From the NCBI GenBank assembly GCA_029258515.1, contig JARHYK010000014.1, positions 62,001 through 126,000 of the forward strand: DNA of 64,000 nucleotides, written 5' to 3'. This DNA comes from Clostridia bacterium. GTDB taxonomy: Bacteria > Bacillota > Clostridia > TANB77 > CAG-508. Under the pieces are notes generated by a model. That model was given only the letters and a program-made list of their open reading frames with translations, was not told where the DNA came from and did not search any database. Positions 38,992 to 49,800 of this stretch are shown here, piece by piece; position 1 is the first letter of the stretch; each line of letters starts with the position of its first letter. The translations under genes were made by a program, and so were the position numbers.

Positions 38992-40050
38992 TTATTTATT
39001 TACTATCCATTCGCCGTTTTTTTTGCTATTTTTTCGTTCTATTAAACCTTTTTCTTTCATTTCAGACATATAACTTTTAATTGTCCTTAAAGATTTATTT
39101 ATTCTATGTGCAATTTCTTCTTGTGTTATTTTTGGATTTTCTTTTAATATATTTATTATAGCTTGTTCTTCTAACGTGTAATTATTGCACTTTAAATCAT
39201 AAGTTTTTTCACTTTTAATATTATCTATATGTGTATATCTATTCTTTAATTCAAATTTTGAATTTGTAAGTAAATTATATAAAAATCTCTCTAGAAATAT
39301 TGTATTTTCAAATATATTTTTTTCAAAATTTTTATAATTAGCTCTTACTAATGCGTTTCTAAAATACCATGAATTTTCTGCAAATACTTCATCATTTATA
39401 TTAAATCCAAATGTTCTTAAATATTTAATCATATATACTGCTGTTGTTCTTGTATTACCTTCACAAAATGGATGTACTTGCCATATATTTGATATGAATT
39501 TGCATAAATGTTTTATAGATTCATCCAAATTTAAATCTTTATACGAAAAATCCTTCTCTTGATTAAAATCATAATCTAATGTTTCTTTAATTGTATCAAA
39601 TGATGCATATATTACTGTATCTCCATTTAAAATCCATTCTTTTTTTGTAAAATTGTAATCTCTATATACTCCAGCACCATCAAATATATCTTTAAACAAT
39701 CTTTTATGAATATTTAATAATTCCATTGGTGAAAAATTAAAAGTTTTTTCACTTAATATTTCTGCTATTCTTACTGATACTTTATCTGCTTCTTCATTTT
39801 CTGCTTCAAAATTTTTTCTACTTCCTTGAGCTTCATAATATTCATCTATTCTTGTCTTAACTTCTTTAATATCTATATTTCCTTCAATATGCTCTTTAGC
39901 TGTTTTAATTAAGTATTTTGATGGTTTTAACCCATCAACATCTTGAAGACCTATTGCAGTCTCCCATGTTCTAGTTTTCTCTACTTTACTTTGTTCACCT
40001 TGTTTAATATATTCTGATAATTCTAAATTCCAATCTTCTTTTTTATTCAT
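38992..40050 (-). CDS. Fic-domain protein with C-terminal helix-turn-helix
   Basis: 352 residues. The Fic active motif is complete, HPFCEGNTR (H193 to R201), so it should be able to transfer AMP (or another nucleotide part) to a target hydroxyl. The beta-hairpin flap precedes it, with GAGVYRDYNF near 126. The N-terminal 70 residues (TAKEHIEGNIDIKEVKTRI) recall a VbhA-type antitoxin helix, but I cannot place the inhibitory S/TxxxE motif. Residues about 290-350 form a winged helix-turn-helix (ITQEEIAHRINKSLRTIKSY), suggesting self-regulation through the operator at 40103-40150. AGGAGG before the ATG. Confidence 0.88.
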   Translation of the reverse strand: MNKKEDWNLELSEYIKQGEQSKVEKTRTWETAIGLQDVDGLKPSKYLIKTAKEHIEGNIDIKEVKTRIDEYYEAQGSRKNFEAENEEADKVSVRIAEILSEKTFNFSPMELLNIHKRLFKDIFDGAGVYRDYNFTKKEWILNGDTVIYASFDTIKETLDYDFNQEKDFSYKDLNLDESIKHLCKFISNIWQVHPFCEGNTRTTAVYMIKYLRTFGFNINDEVFAENSWYFRNALVRANYKNFEKNIFENTIFLERFLYNLLTNSKFELKNRYTHIDNIKSEKTYDLKCNNYTLEEQAIINILKENPKITQEEIAHRINKSLRTIKSYMSEMKEKGLIERKNSKKNGEWIVNK

Positions 40051-40072
40051 TAGAAATACCTCCTACACATAT

Positions 40073-40101
40073 ATTATATCAGTTATTAAGTATAATATCA
40101 A
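40073..40101 (-). promoter_or_regulatory. Promoter of the Fic-HTH gene
   Basis: On the minus strand TTGATA (40101-40096), 17-base spacer, TATAAT (40078-40073), 23 bases before the start codon. Confidence 0.7.
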
Positions 40102-40102
40102 T

Positions 40103-40151
40103 GTTTAAAGTGCAGTTTTTGCACTTTAAATTCTAAAAATTGCACTTTAAT
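40103..40151. promoter_or_regulatory. Probable operator: three AAAGTGCA half-sites
   Basis: An inverted repeat, TTTAAAGTGCA and TGCACTTTAAA around a five-base centre (40104-40130), is followed by a third copy TTGCACTTTAA at 40140-40150. The sites lie directly upstream of the -35 box of the Fic gene, where the HTH part of the Fic protein could bind. Confidence 0.65.
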
Positions 40152-40462
40152 TTTATTGTTATATTATTTTATCTTTTTCCTATTTTCATAGTATCTCTTT
40201 TCTTTTTATTTATATATATTAGATTATCTTATATCCAAAAAATATAGATATATTAGTTTTACTTATAATAATATTTTTAAAAAATTATTGTCTTATAACT
40301 TCCATATCTTCGCCCAATACTTTTATTGTTCTCAAAACATAAGTTCCTGAACATTATATAATTCCGTCTTTAGTTGATCCATATATAAGATTGTCGAAAA
40401 TACATACATTGGTTATTTATTGCTATTTTATATCATTATTTATATATGTTCTAAAATTCATT
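40151..40462. other. Gene-free stretch with a possible gene relic
   Basis: No intact gene. The minus strand around 40290-40400 has a short readable stretch, IYGSTKDGII, stop, CSGTYVLRTIKVLGEDMEVI, that may be left from a lost gene; I cannot name it. TGTCGAA occurs at 40392-40398. Confidence 0.3.
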
Positions 40463-42469
40463 TTAAGCTTTAATTATTTTATTATTTATATTATTTAATA
40501 TATCTCTTATCTCTTTAAAGCCTTCATTTTTCTTAAATTTATTATATTCATTTTCATCTGTTACAATTTCAATAATTCTTTCAAAATTTTTTGCTTTATT
40601 TTTTATTTCATTATCTAAATAGTCTTCTAATTCCCCTTTACTTAATATGTAAAAATTATTATCATATTGTTTTTCTATAAATTTTTTTATACTGTTTTCT
40701 TCTTCTAAAGTTAAACATTCTTTCTTTTTTAAAAATCTAACTTCATACTCTGCATAACTATCTTTTAATATTTTAAAATTACGTTTATTATGTATATTTA
40801 TATAATTTGATATTGCTTTCAACAATTCTAAACAACTGTAACTCTTATTTTTCTTAATTAAATCTTTATTTTGTTTTTCCTTATCAGTATTAAAAAAAGA
40901 TTTCATCTCACTAAAATCAAATAAATTATCATAATCTCCTATAAAAAAATATTGAACTCCAATTTTTTCTAATATCTCTGAAAAATTTTTATAATTTGCT
41001 TTTCCATTTATATTGACAAATTCAATTTCTTCTTCATTATCAAATTCTGATTTATATATTTTTCTAAGTAAAATTTCATCCGTAATTCCTTCAACTAATA
41101 TTACTGCTTTTGCAAAGAATATTTTTTCATTATTAGTTTCATTTATTACTTTTAATTTTTTTCTGTTATCCTTATTATTTTCTTTTAAAAAATCATTTAT
41201 TTTTATACATTTACTTTCACCTTCTTTTTTATATATTCTAAATATATTATTTAATAAACTATAATTTATAAATGATGTTGAATGAGTTACAAACATTATT
41301 TGTACATTCTTATCTTGAGTTTCTTCTTTTAAAATTTGTACTAATTTCTTTTGCCAACTTGGATGTAAATGTAATTCAGGTTCATCTATTATTACAATTC
41401 CATCTTGAAACTTTTCCATAAATAATCCAAAAATAAAATTAATTATTTCTCTTTCTCCACTACTTATTGTATCAATTTCCATTTTTAACCCATCTTTTAT
41501 TAAATAAAATTGATATGTATTATTATTTGGTTCTATACATTCTATTTCTATATCATAATTAAATTTTTTAAAATATTGTTTCATTTTTACATATTCAGGA
41601 AGATTATAAAATTTTTGATAACCTCCTTCTTCTTGTATATATTTTCTATGTAAAAGCCCATATTTTTTTGTTGCTAGCATTATATATGTACTATTATTTC
41701 CAATGGAATAAGCTAAACTGGACATATTTGCAATAGTCTGTGTATTTATGTAACTTTGATTTTGAAAATCTGATATTCCGACAATTGTTGTTTCTTTAGC
41801 ATTATTTCTATATGCCTCAAAAAAAGTAAATGGGGTTTTAACATTATGATTAACTTCAATTAAATTAAGGATATTACTCATTAAACTAAAATATTTCATA
41901 TATTTGAAAAGTTTTAATTCAGGATTTTCTATTTTCCATATTCCATTTTGTTCAATTATTTTTATTGCTATTTCTTTCCCTATTTTTAAATCTTTTTTCT
42001 GTACATCAAAAAATTCAACTATCTCTTCTTTACTTACACTGTATGGATCATCCATAAAAGAAATATTATCAATCATATTTGTTAAAAAATTATTAATTTC
42101 ATTTTTATATCTTTTTATTTCATTTAAATTATCTATATCTATTTTTTCGAATTTAATTTTAAATTCTATATTACTCTTTTCCTTCTCTTTTTGTTTATGT
42201 TTTTTTAAGAAAAAATTTTCAGATGAATTGTATAATGGATTTTTTTCTCTAATTGAATATTTTGCATATCCAATTCTATCCATTCCAAAGCTTCTATTTA
42301 TTTCAAAATTTTTAAAACAATATTTTTTCAATGTATATATTACTATATTTATTAAGTTGGATTTTCCTGTTCCATTTGCTCCTACAAAAATATTTAAATC
42401 ATTATTAAATTTTATTGTTTCGTCAATATAACTTAACACATTTTCAATATGTATTTCTTTTATCTTCAT
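40463..42469 (-). CDS. OLD-family ATPase with TOPRIM nuclease domain
   Basis: 668 residues. The N-terminal ABC-type ATPase has Walker A GANGTGKS at 30-37, a signature-like TISSGEREIINF and Walker B IVIIDEPELHLHP. The C-terminal half has TOPRIM blocks: AVILVEGITDE with the catalytic Glu, and FIGDYDNL with DxD. OLD and Gabija GajA proteins share this layout; they cut or nick DNA under control of nucleotide levels. No UvrD-like GajB follows it directly, though a NERD-SF1 helicase lies 2.7 kb upstream in the same direction. Ribosome binding site AAGGAG. Confidence 0.85.
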   Translation of the reverse strand: MKIKEIHIENVLSYIDETIKFNNDLNIFVGANGTGKSNLINIVIYTLKKYCFKNFEINRSFGMDRIGYAKYSIREKNPLYNSSENFFLKKHKQKEKEKSNIEFKIKFEKIDIDNLNEIKRYKNEINNFLTNMIDNISFMDDPYSVSKEEIVEFFDVQKKDLKIGKEIAIKIIEQNGIWKIENPELKLFKYMKYFSLMSNILNLIEVNHNVKTPFTFFEAYRNNAKETTIVGISDFQNQSYINTQTIANMSSLAYSIGNNSTYIMLATKKYGLLHRKYIQEEGGYQKFYNLPEYVKMKQYFKKFNYDIEIECIEPNNNTYQFYLIKDGLKMEIDTISSGEREIINFIFGLFMEKFQDGIVIIDEPELHLHPSWQKKLVQILKEETQDKNVQIMFVTHSTSFINYSLLNNIFRIYKKEGESKCIKINDFLKENNKDNRKKLKVINETNNEKIFFAKAVILVEGITDEILLRKIYKSEFDNEEEIEFVNINGKANYKNFSEILEKIGVQYFFIGDYDNLFDFSEMKSFFNTDKEKQNKDLIKKNKSYSCLELLKAISNYINIHNKRNFKILKDSYAEYEVRFLKKKECLTLEEENSIKKFIEKQYDNNFYILSKGELEDYLDNEIKNKAKNFERIIEIVTDENEYNKFKKNEGFKEIRDILNNINNKIIKA

Positions 42470-42625
42470 ATTTTTTTCTCCTTAAATAATATTATTATAC
42501 TAATTAACCTCTTTAAATTAAAATTTCTATCAGATTTTTTAACAATATATCTCTTTTACCGACTTAAATAAACAATTTAATTTTCTTATATATTTGTAAA
42601 CTAATATTCTACCAACTTTAAATTA

Positions 42626-43347
42626 TTATCCTAAAAAATATTTAACTTTTTCAATATATTGCTCTTGTGCATTTAAACACGTATCAATTAAATAACCTTT
42701 TTCTTTATTAGATTGATATTCATTTAAACCTCTATAATAAAATAATTTATCTTTATCTAATATAATAAATGGTACAATATTATATTTAAGCATTCTTTAA
42801 ATGCTATCCTTCTTCCGACTCTGCCATTACCATCTTGAAATGGATGTATCTTTTCAAATCTTGCATGAAATTCAATTATTTCTTTTATTGTTACTTTTTC
42901 TAATGAATTATACTAATCCATTAATTTTTGTATATCTCTTTCCATATTTTTAGGCAATGTTGTTTTCATATTTCGGACTTCATTAGCTAACTCCTTATAT
43001 TCTCCAACATTAAATCAATCTCTTCTACTATCAGATGTTCCTTCTTTTAATATTTTATGAAATTCTTTAATCATATCATCTGTTAAATCTTCATCTACAA
43101 TATCCAACATATAATCAACTAATTTAAAATGGTTTACAGTTTTAAATATACCATCTACCTTTATAGCAGTTTGTCCTTCTACTAATATACTATTTAATTC
43201 ATAAATATATCTAACCTGTTCTTCTGTTAATTCATTACCTTCTATTTTATTTGAATTATACGCAAAACTTACTTGTGTATAATGATATAAGTTACCTTTT
43301 AATTTCATTTCTTTTTGTTCTCTTAAATTTTCTAAAATATTATTCAT
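42626..43347 (-). pseudogene. Fic-family gene, broken copy 1
   Basis: The frame from 43347 codes for a Fic N-terminus (FAYNSNKIEGNELTEEQV) up to a TGA at 43017 where the parallel copy has a Trp codon. After that the frame reads on to a TAG (also a Trp position), then HPFQDGNGRVGRR, the full Fic motif, then a one-base deletion near 42795, and ends GYLIDTCLNAQEQYIEKVKYFLG. Thus three defects in an otherwise recognisable gene. It is a tandem relative of 44452-45168. Confidence 0.82.
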
Positions 43348-44414
43348 TTAACCTCTTTTTTTCTTTATCATTACAAAAAAATCTTCTTTTGATAATTTTT
43401 TTAAATTTTTTTTAATATCTTTAAAATTCCCATGTAACAAATTACATCTATAATCATATATTAGTCCTATTTCTTTTTTTGAGAAACTCTTATTTACATA
43501 TCTATAACATTCCTCTATATTATATTCTATCTGTTTACATATACTAAAATCATTTTCTTTTGGTTTATGAACTATGAAAAATTCAATTAATGAAATATAT
43601 AGTAGTATTTTATTTCTTACATCTAAATAGTAAAAATTAAATCTACTTAATAAAAACATAAATATTTGTTCATCTTTAATATCAATACTTTTTATATTAT
43701 TTAAAACACTTATTATTTCTCTATCTCTAACACCACTATTTAAAGTTTGTAAATTCAATATGTTTTTTCTCTCCGTATTAAGCCTATTTATTTTAAATCC
43801 AAAATACTCTTCCTGTTTAAAATTTATTGTATTTAGCAAATTAAAATATTGATAAATAAAATCATCTATTTTGCCTAACCAATTTACGTCTTCATCATCA
43901 ATTTTTTCATAGTTTTCTATGCTTTTAGATATTATATGTCTATCTTCCAATTCAATTATTATACTGTCTTTTAAATATCCTACTATGATACTATTAATTA
44001 TTTTTTCTTTATTGTCTTCTATATTTATTTTATTATTTTTTATTTCTTTATAAACAATATCAATTATTTTCTCAACTTCATCGATTTTATTATATGAATC
44101 TATATCAAAACAAATTGGGACTGAAGTATCATATTGCATTATATCTCGTATATATGTTTCTTTTAATTTTCTATATACATGTTCTTCTTTTAATTTCTCT
44201 ATATCCTCTACATAATCTAAAAATTTTCAATGTCATTAATTAACCCTTGTTTTAATATATCAATTTCCATATCATTTATATTTCTAATTTTTATTTTATA
44301 TTTTTCAGAGACATATATATCCTTATCGATATGATATTTATAAGGCATTAAATATCTACTATTCAAAACATCAATTATTTCTTCTTTCTTGTATTTTTTA
44401 TAAAATGGTTGCAT
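43348..44414 (-). pseudogene. HEPN-type protein gene, frameshifted
   Basis: An upstream frame of 65 residues (44217-44414, MQPFYKKYKKEEIIDVLNSR) and a downstream one of 263 residues (43348-44139) join into one protein of about 355 residues if one T is added to the T5 run near 44221: the missing link reads LDYVEDIEKLKEEHVYRKLK. Near the C-terminus YDYRCNLLHGNF (R231, H236 of the long frame) matches the RxxxxH motif of HEPN ribonucleases. HEPN domains act as RNases in abortive infection systems and toxin-antitoxin pairs. Placed between the two Fic copies. A run-length sequencing error is possible, in which case the gene is intact. Confidence 0.6.
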
Positions 44415-44451
44415 ATTTTTACCTACCCTTTTGCTTATTATTAAAATATTA

Positions 44452-45168
44452 TTAAATTTTTATATATACAAATTTTGTTCATTTAAACAAGTATCAACTA
44501 AATATCCTTTTTCTCTATTAGATTGATATTTTTTAACCCTCTATAATAAAAAACTTTATCTTTATCTAATATAATAAATGATACAATATCATATTTCAAG
44601 CATTCTTTAAACGCTATCATCTTCATACTCTACCATTGTCATCTTGAAATGGATGTATCTTTTCAAATCTTGAATGAAATTCAATTATTTCTTTTATTGT
44701 TATTTTTTATAATGAATTGTACCAATCCATTAATTTTTGCATATCTTTTCCCACATTTTTAAGCATAGTTGTTTTCATACTTCCAACTTCATTAGCAAAT
44801 TTCTTATATTCTGCTACATTAAGCCAATTTTTTCTACTATCTGATTGTTCCTTCTTTTAATATTTTATAAAATTTTTTATTATTTCTTCTATTAAATCTT
44901 CATCTGCAATATCTAACATATAATCAACTAATTTAAAATGATTTACAGTTTCAAATATATCATCTACTTTTATAACAGTTTGTCATTATACTAATATATT
45001 GTTTAGTTCATATATATTTCTAATTTGTTCTTCTGTTAGTTCATTACCTTCTATTTTATTTGAATTATACGCAAAACTTACTTGTGTATATTGATATAAG
45101 CTTCCTTTTAATTTCATTTCTTTTTGTTCTTTTAAAATTTTAAACATATTCATTTTAATATTCATCAT
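44452..45168 (-). pseudogene. Fic-family gene, broken copy 2
   Basis: Same gene type as copy 1, with near-identical N-terminus (KEMKLKGSLYQYTQVSFAYN). The frame from 45168 stops at about 44986; later codons read DSRKNWLNVA and LMDWYNSL, which keep the Trp residues lost in copy 1, but the Fic motif region has further changes (near 44640, HPFQDDNG-like). It starts 14 bases inside the end of the NERD-helicase gene. Confidence 0.75.
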
Positions 45169-46879
45169 TAATATTTATATATCTAGCATTAAATAAAGTA
45201 GTAAAAGATTTATAAGGATTTTTTCCTTTTCTTACGCCTAATCTCTCTTCTAATATGCAACATTCTTCTTTAGTTAAATTAGCTATTATATTAAGTTTAT
45301 ATTTTGCTCTAGATGCTCCTACATACAATAATTGTTCTAATTCTTCTTTTAATAAGCTTTTATCAATATCCACTAAAATTACAGCATCAGCCTCTAATCC
45401 TTTATATTTTCTACAAGTAGTAAAAGGATATTTTTTACCATTATACAAATATTTTCCTTCTGAACATTCATCCTTAAATATACTATTTTCTTCAGTTTTA
45501 CAAGTTAATATTTGTATACTTTCATATTTATTTTCTAATAATTTATCTATCAAATAATTAAGTATATGTATATTTTCATTTATTTCTGTTGCATAATACA
45601 TTTCAGCTTGTTCTCCTATTACAGCACCATCATACATTTTAGGTGTTTTATTATTACCTAAAAACCTTAAAGAAGTTCTTGCAATATTTATTGTGTTTCT
45701 ACAATTTTTATATAATGTCAATTTACAATCAGCCTCTGATATATAACTCGGAATTTGTGTAGATTGAATCATTTGATTTTTATCATAAAACATATAAAAT
45801 GTTCCATTAACGCTTTCATTATCCACTACATTTGCTTTTAATAGATCTACAATTTCTTCCTCTTCAATATTACATTTACCAAAATCTTGTCCTTCATCAA
45901 TAATTATATGCTTGTATGGAAATGTTTTATTATCATACATTTTAATTAAAGTTTCATTTAATGCTTCATAATTAGGCTTTGATAAATTAGTCATTTTACA
46001 TGCTAATCCATCTATAGTCATAAAATCAACATTTTCGTAATAATAGTTTTCCTTTAAATATTCTTTTAAATAAAAATTATAGCAAAGGAATAATACTTTT
46101 TCATTTTTAAGCGAATGTCTTCTCGCTTTTTCTAAAGCCATTACAGTTTTTCCAGTTCCAGCCATCCCATTTATTATAGCATTATCTTGTTCTTCTAAAT
46201 AATTTAATAAAGCCACTTGTTCATTTAACATTTTTTTAAAAACTTGCTTTTTATGGTTTAACTTTATTTCAGCAATTGAAATCATATTAAAACTTGGTGC
46301 TAAAACTCTATCTAATAATATTTTAGTCTCATTTCTATCAAGTTTTGTTTCTATTAAATTAGGCAATTGAATAGAAAAAATTTTAGATATATCTTCTTCA
46401 ATATTATCTATTGATTCACTAGTTAATATTATATTTTTGTCTGCTTCAGAAGGCAAATTTATTTCCATTAGCCATTCTTTTGAAATAGAAGGAAACCAAA
46501 CCGCATGTAGTAATTTACATTTTTTCAAAATATATTCTAATCCATTACTCTTTATATAATTACTTAATTTCCATTTATTATTACTAGCTTGATGAAATGG
46601 GCCATCATGGCTCATTACAATATCACTTCCGTATTTCCATTTTTCTTCTTCATATTTAACATTTCCTGCTTTGGCTTCAATACACAAAATTCCTTTTTTA
46701 GGATTAAATATTACAAAATCAGTTTCACTTTCATAAATTCTATCTTTAACAACATTAACTATTTTAAATGAATGAAAAACATAATATTCATCAGATAATT
46801 GTGATAATGCATCAAACATTAAATCTTCTTTACTATTTTTAGAAAACTCTTTGGGTTTATCTGGATACATTATAGCCAT
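45155..46879 (-). CDS. NERD-domain SF1 helicase
   Basis: 574 residues. Residues about 10-110 are a NERD nuclease domain: the SETDFVIFNPKKGILCIEAK block shows the D...ExK catalytic pattern. The SF1 helicase follows: INGMAGTGKTVMALEK (Walker A, about 235-250), IIIDEGQDF (Walker B, about 330), QILTCKTEENS, and the C-terminal YVGASRAKYKLNI motif VI. It starts 3 bases after the DUF1998 helicase gene with AGAGGTG as ribosome binding site, so the two are cotranscribed and translated together. A nuclease-helicase for DNA processing in a defence complex. Confidence 0.85.
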   Translation of the reverse strand: MAIMYPDKPKEFSKNSKEDLMFDALSQLSDEYYVFHSFKIVNVVKDRIYESETDFVIFNPKKGILCIEAKAGNVKYEEEKWKYGSDIVMSHDGPFHQASNNKWKLSNYIKSNGLEYILKKCKLLHAVWFPSISKEWLMEINLPSEADKNIILTSESIDNIEEDISKIFSIQLPNLIETKLDRNETKILLDRVLAPSFNMISIAEIKLNHKKQVFKKMLNEQVALLNYLEEQDNAIINGMAGTGKTVMALEKARRHSLKNEKVLFLCYNFYLKEYLKENYYYENVDFMTIDGLACKMTNLSKPNYEALNETLIKMYDNKTFPYKHIIIDEGQDFGKCNIEEEEIVDLLKANVVDNESVNGTFYMFYDKNQMIQSTQIPSYISEADCKLTLYKNCRNTINIARTSLRFLGNNKTPKMYDGAVIGEQAEMYYATEINENIHILNYLIDKLLENKYESIQILTCKTEENSIFKDECSEGKYLYNGKKYPFTTCRKYKGLEADAVILVDIDKSLLKEELEQLLYVGASRAKYKLNIIANLTKEECCILEERLGVRKGKNPYKSFTTLFNARYININDEY

Positions 46880-46882
46880 ATT

Positions 46883-49800
46883 TTACACCTCTATCAATTT
46901 CAAAAATTCATCTATATCAAATTCATCTTTTGTACAAAAGCATTTCCAACCAGTTTTTTTTGCTTTTTTATAATCCTCATAATTACTTTCCAAGAAAAGC
47001 ATTACTTTATTATTTTTCCATAATTCATTTGCCATAAATTCTTCTTTTGTCTCTTTATTTATTAACACCTCATTATAAATAGGTTTATTAATCTCAATAT
47101 TTTTAGATTTTCTTATAATTTTATCTACTATCATTGCTTCTTCGTCATTACAATCTTCTAATAAATTTGTCCAAATTTCATTAACAGAATTTGCATCTTG
47201 GTAACTTCCAATATTTTTTAAAATCAAATCAATTCCTTTCATGCAATCTGTTTTCTCCTCTATACACTTTGAATTATCTAGCTCTATTTCATCCATTTCT
47301 TTAATTATTTCATTGTTTATAGAAAATTTTTCATAAAATTCGATTGCATATATTCTTTTTAACATTTCATGCTGCCTTTGATTATAATAATTACATAAGC
47401 AACTATAACACGCTGTATTTTTTTCTTCTCCACCACATGTACAACTATTAACAACATATTTACCATATTTTAGCATCTTTATAAATACTTCCGTATCTTC
47501 TAATTTTCTAACATATCCAGCACCACCAGGAGTATTATCAAATAATATACATCCGAAATTTCCCATTGGTGTACTATTATCTCTATACCATTGTATACAA
47601 CCAGATAATTCTTTTCTATCTATGTTCAATGCTCTACTAAGTCCTTCTAATAAAGAATATAAAATAGTCCATGCTCTATCAGGTTGTCTCATTTCTATAT
47701 CTCTAAACTTTAAAAAAATAACATCAGTTTGAAATTCATGTCCTAATGTATATTTATATAAAATACCATTGCATTCATGACCACTTGGTGTTTTATGTTT
47801 ATATTGTTCCGTATTTCCTGAAAACTTATCACTAATCATTCCGTACCCACAATTTTTACATATATAAAAATCAGATTTATTTAATACTGCAAGCGAATCC
47901 ATATTACTATTTCCTATTGATATTCTTTGACATCCAAGGTTATAATTTTTATAACTAATATTATTGTCATTACCAATATAAGCTATTTGCCCTCTATATG
48001 TTTTTTCTGGTTTATTTAGTCCTACATCTTTAGGTCCTTCTGTATCTAATACAAATCCAAATTTTGGTATTATATATTTATCTAATCTAGAATTAACTTT
48101 ATTTCCACACTGTCTACATTCTTTAATTGGTTCAGTTATTGATTGTATTGTTAATGTTGCACATTCTGGGCATTCATAGTAATAATACTCTGGCCATTCG
48201 TAACCAGCAATTTTTTTAATATATCTACTCTTGTATAATTTTCCATCTGCCACCACTTCAGATTCAGGTGCATATTCTGATATTGCTGAAATCAAATCTC
48301 TACTTAAATTAATATTTCCAGTATTACTATTTTTGTATGAAGGTTCTTGTAATTCAACTGAATCAACAGGGAAACCATATTTAGGAATTATATTATTTTT
48401 TGATAAAAATTCTATTATTCTTTGATCCCTCAAAGTATCAATAGACCTTTTTATCCAATCTGTTGGCTTATTATCTTTAAATCTTCTTTCTTTTTCATTA
48501 TTTAATTCAATTATCATTTTATTATATTTATTAATAGCTATATCTGCTATGCCATTCATTTTATCTGGAGCAAATAATTTTTCAACCCATTTAAATGAAT
48601 TAATTCCAAATTTTGAATGTAATTCATTTGGCACAACACTAATTAAGTATTTTCTTAAATCTTCTGGATGACTCTCTAAATATTTATTTAATTTTTCAAA
48701 TCCATTATTATCAATGAATTTTCCAATATTATCCATATACATATTTATATTATTTTTCCAAAAAAATGAAAAAGCTGACGCTAAAATATGTCTTAAAACA
48801 ATTTTCTCATTTTTAATATTTAATACTGGTGGTACAATAGACCCCTCTATCATATCAACTGGATTTTTAAAATAATTTAAATCATGTGAACTATTTGGAC
48901 AAAATGTGACAGCATATGCTGCTGATTTTAAACTACGTCCTGCCCTACCTGCTCTCTGTACATAATTAGCTGGAGAAGGTGGCATGTTTCTCATTAATAC
49001 AGTTTCCAGTGTTCCAACATCAACTCCCATTTCAAATGTAGTAGAGCAACTCAAAACATTTATATCTTTCTCTTTGAATTTTTTTTGATATTCATATGCT
49101 TTATCACTTGACAATTGTGCAGTATGTTCTTTAACTACCATTGGAGAAATATTTAATTTTCTATATAAATTATAATAATGGTTTTCTTTCAATTTATCTT
49201 TATATTCATATTCTACTAATTTTCCATTACATCTAGGATTATTGCATATTTCTTTTACATTATAAGCAGATATATTTTTACACTCTTTACAAATATATAA
49301 TTTATCTACTTTTTTAACTTTAATATTTTCAATATTTAATTGATATGGTTTTTTATTATTTCTAAATTCAACTTGTTGAATATAATTATTTTTTATAAAA
49401 TTATTCCATATAGATAATAATAATTTTCTGGCTTTCATTTCATCATTATTTAAAATCTTTTTTAAATATTTCAATCTTTTATTAGTTTTACCATCTTCTG
49501 GAATCCAAGATTCAATAGTATTTATTTTTTCTGTTTTACATTCATATCCTTTTTGAAAACCAGAGAATGTAAATCGTCCCACTTCTTCATCAGTAAAAAC
49601 CATTCCTGTTTTTATTGCTGCATCTTTCATAAAAGAAATTGTTAATTCTTTACAGATATCATTAACTTCTTCTTTAGATAATTCTAATTGAGGAATCGGT
49701 GGCATATCAAAATCTATTTCAAATTTCAAAAAACCATTTCTTAACAATGAATTTTTAGCTTTATAATTTGATATTTCAAGCAATATTTGTATCCAAGCTT

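Noticed and set aside
42626-43347. TGA read as Trp (recoded genetic code)
   Set aside because: The same gene also has TAG at a Trp position, and the intact genes here have no internal TGA; the parallel copy has TGG.
40463-46879. Calling OLD nuclease plus NERD helicase a Gabija system
   Set aside because: The genes are not adjacent, the helicase has a NERD domain that GajB lacks, and it is coupled to the DUF1998 helicase instead.
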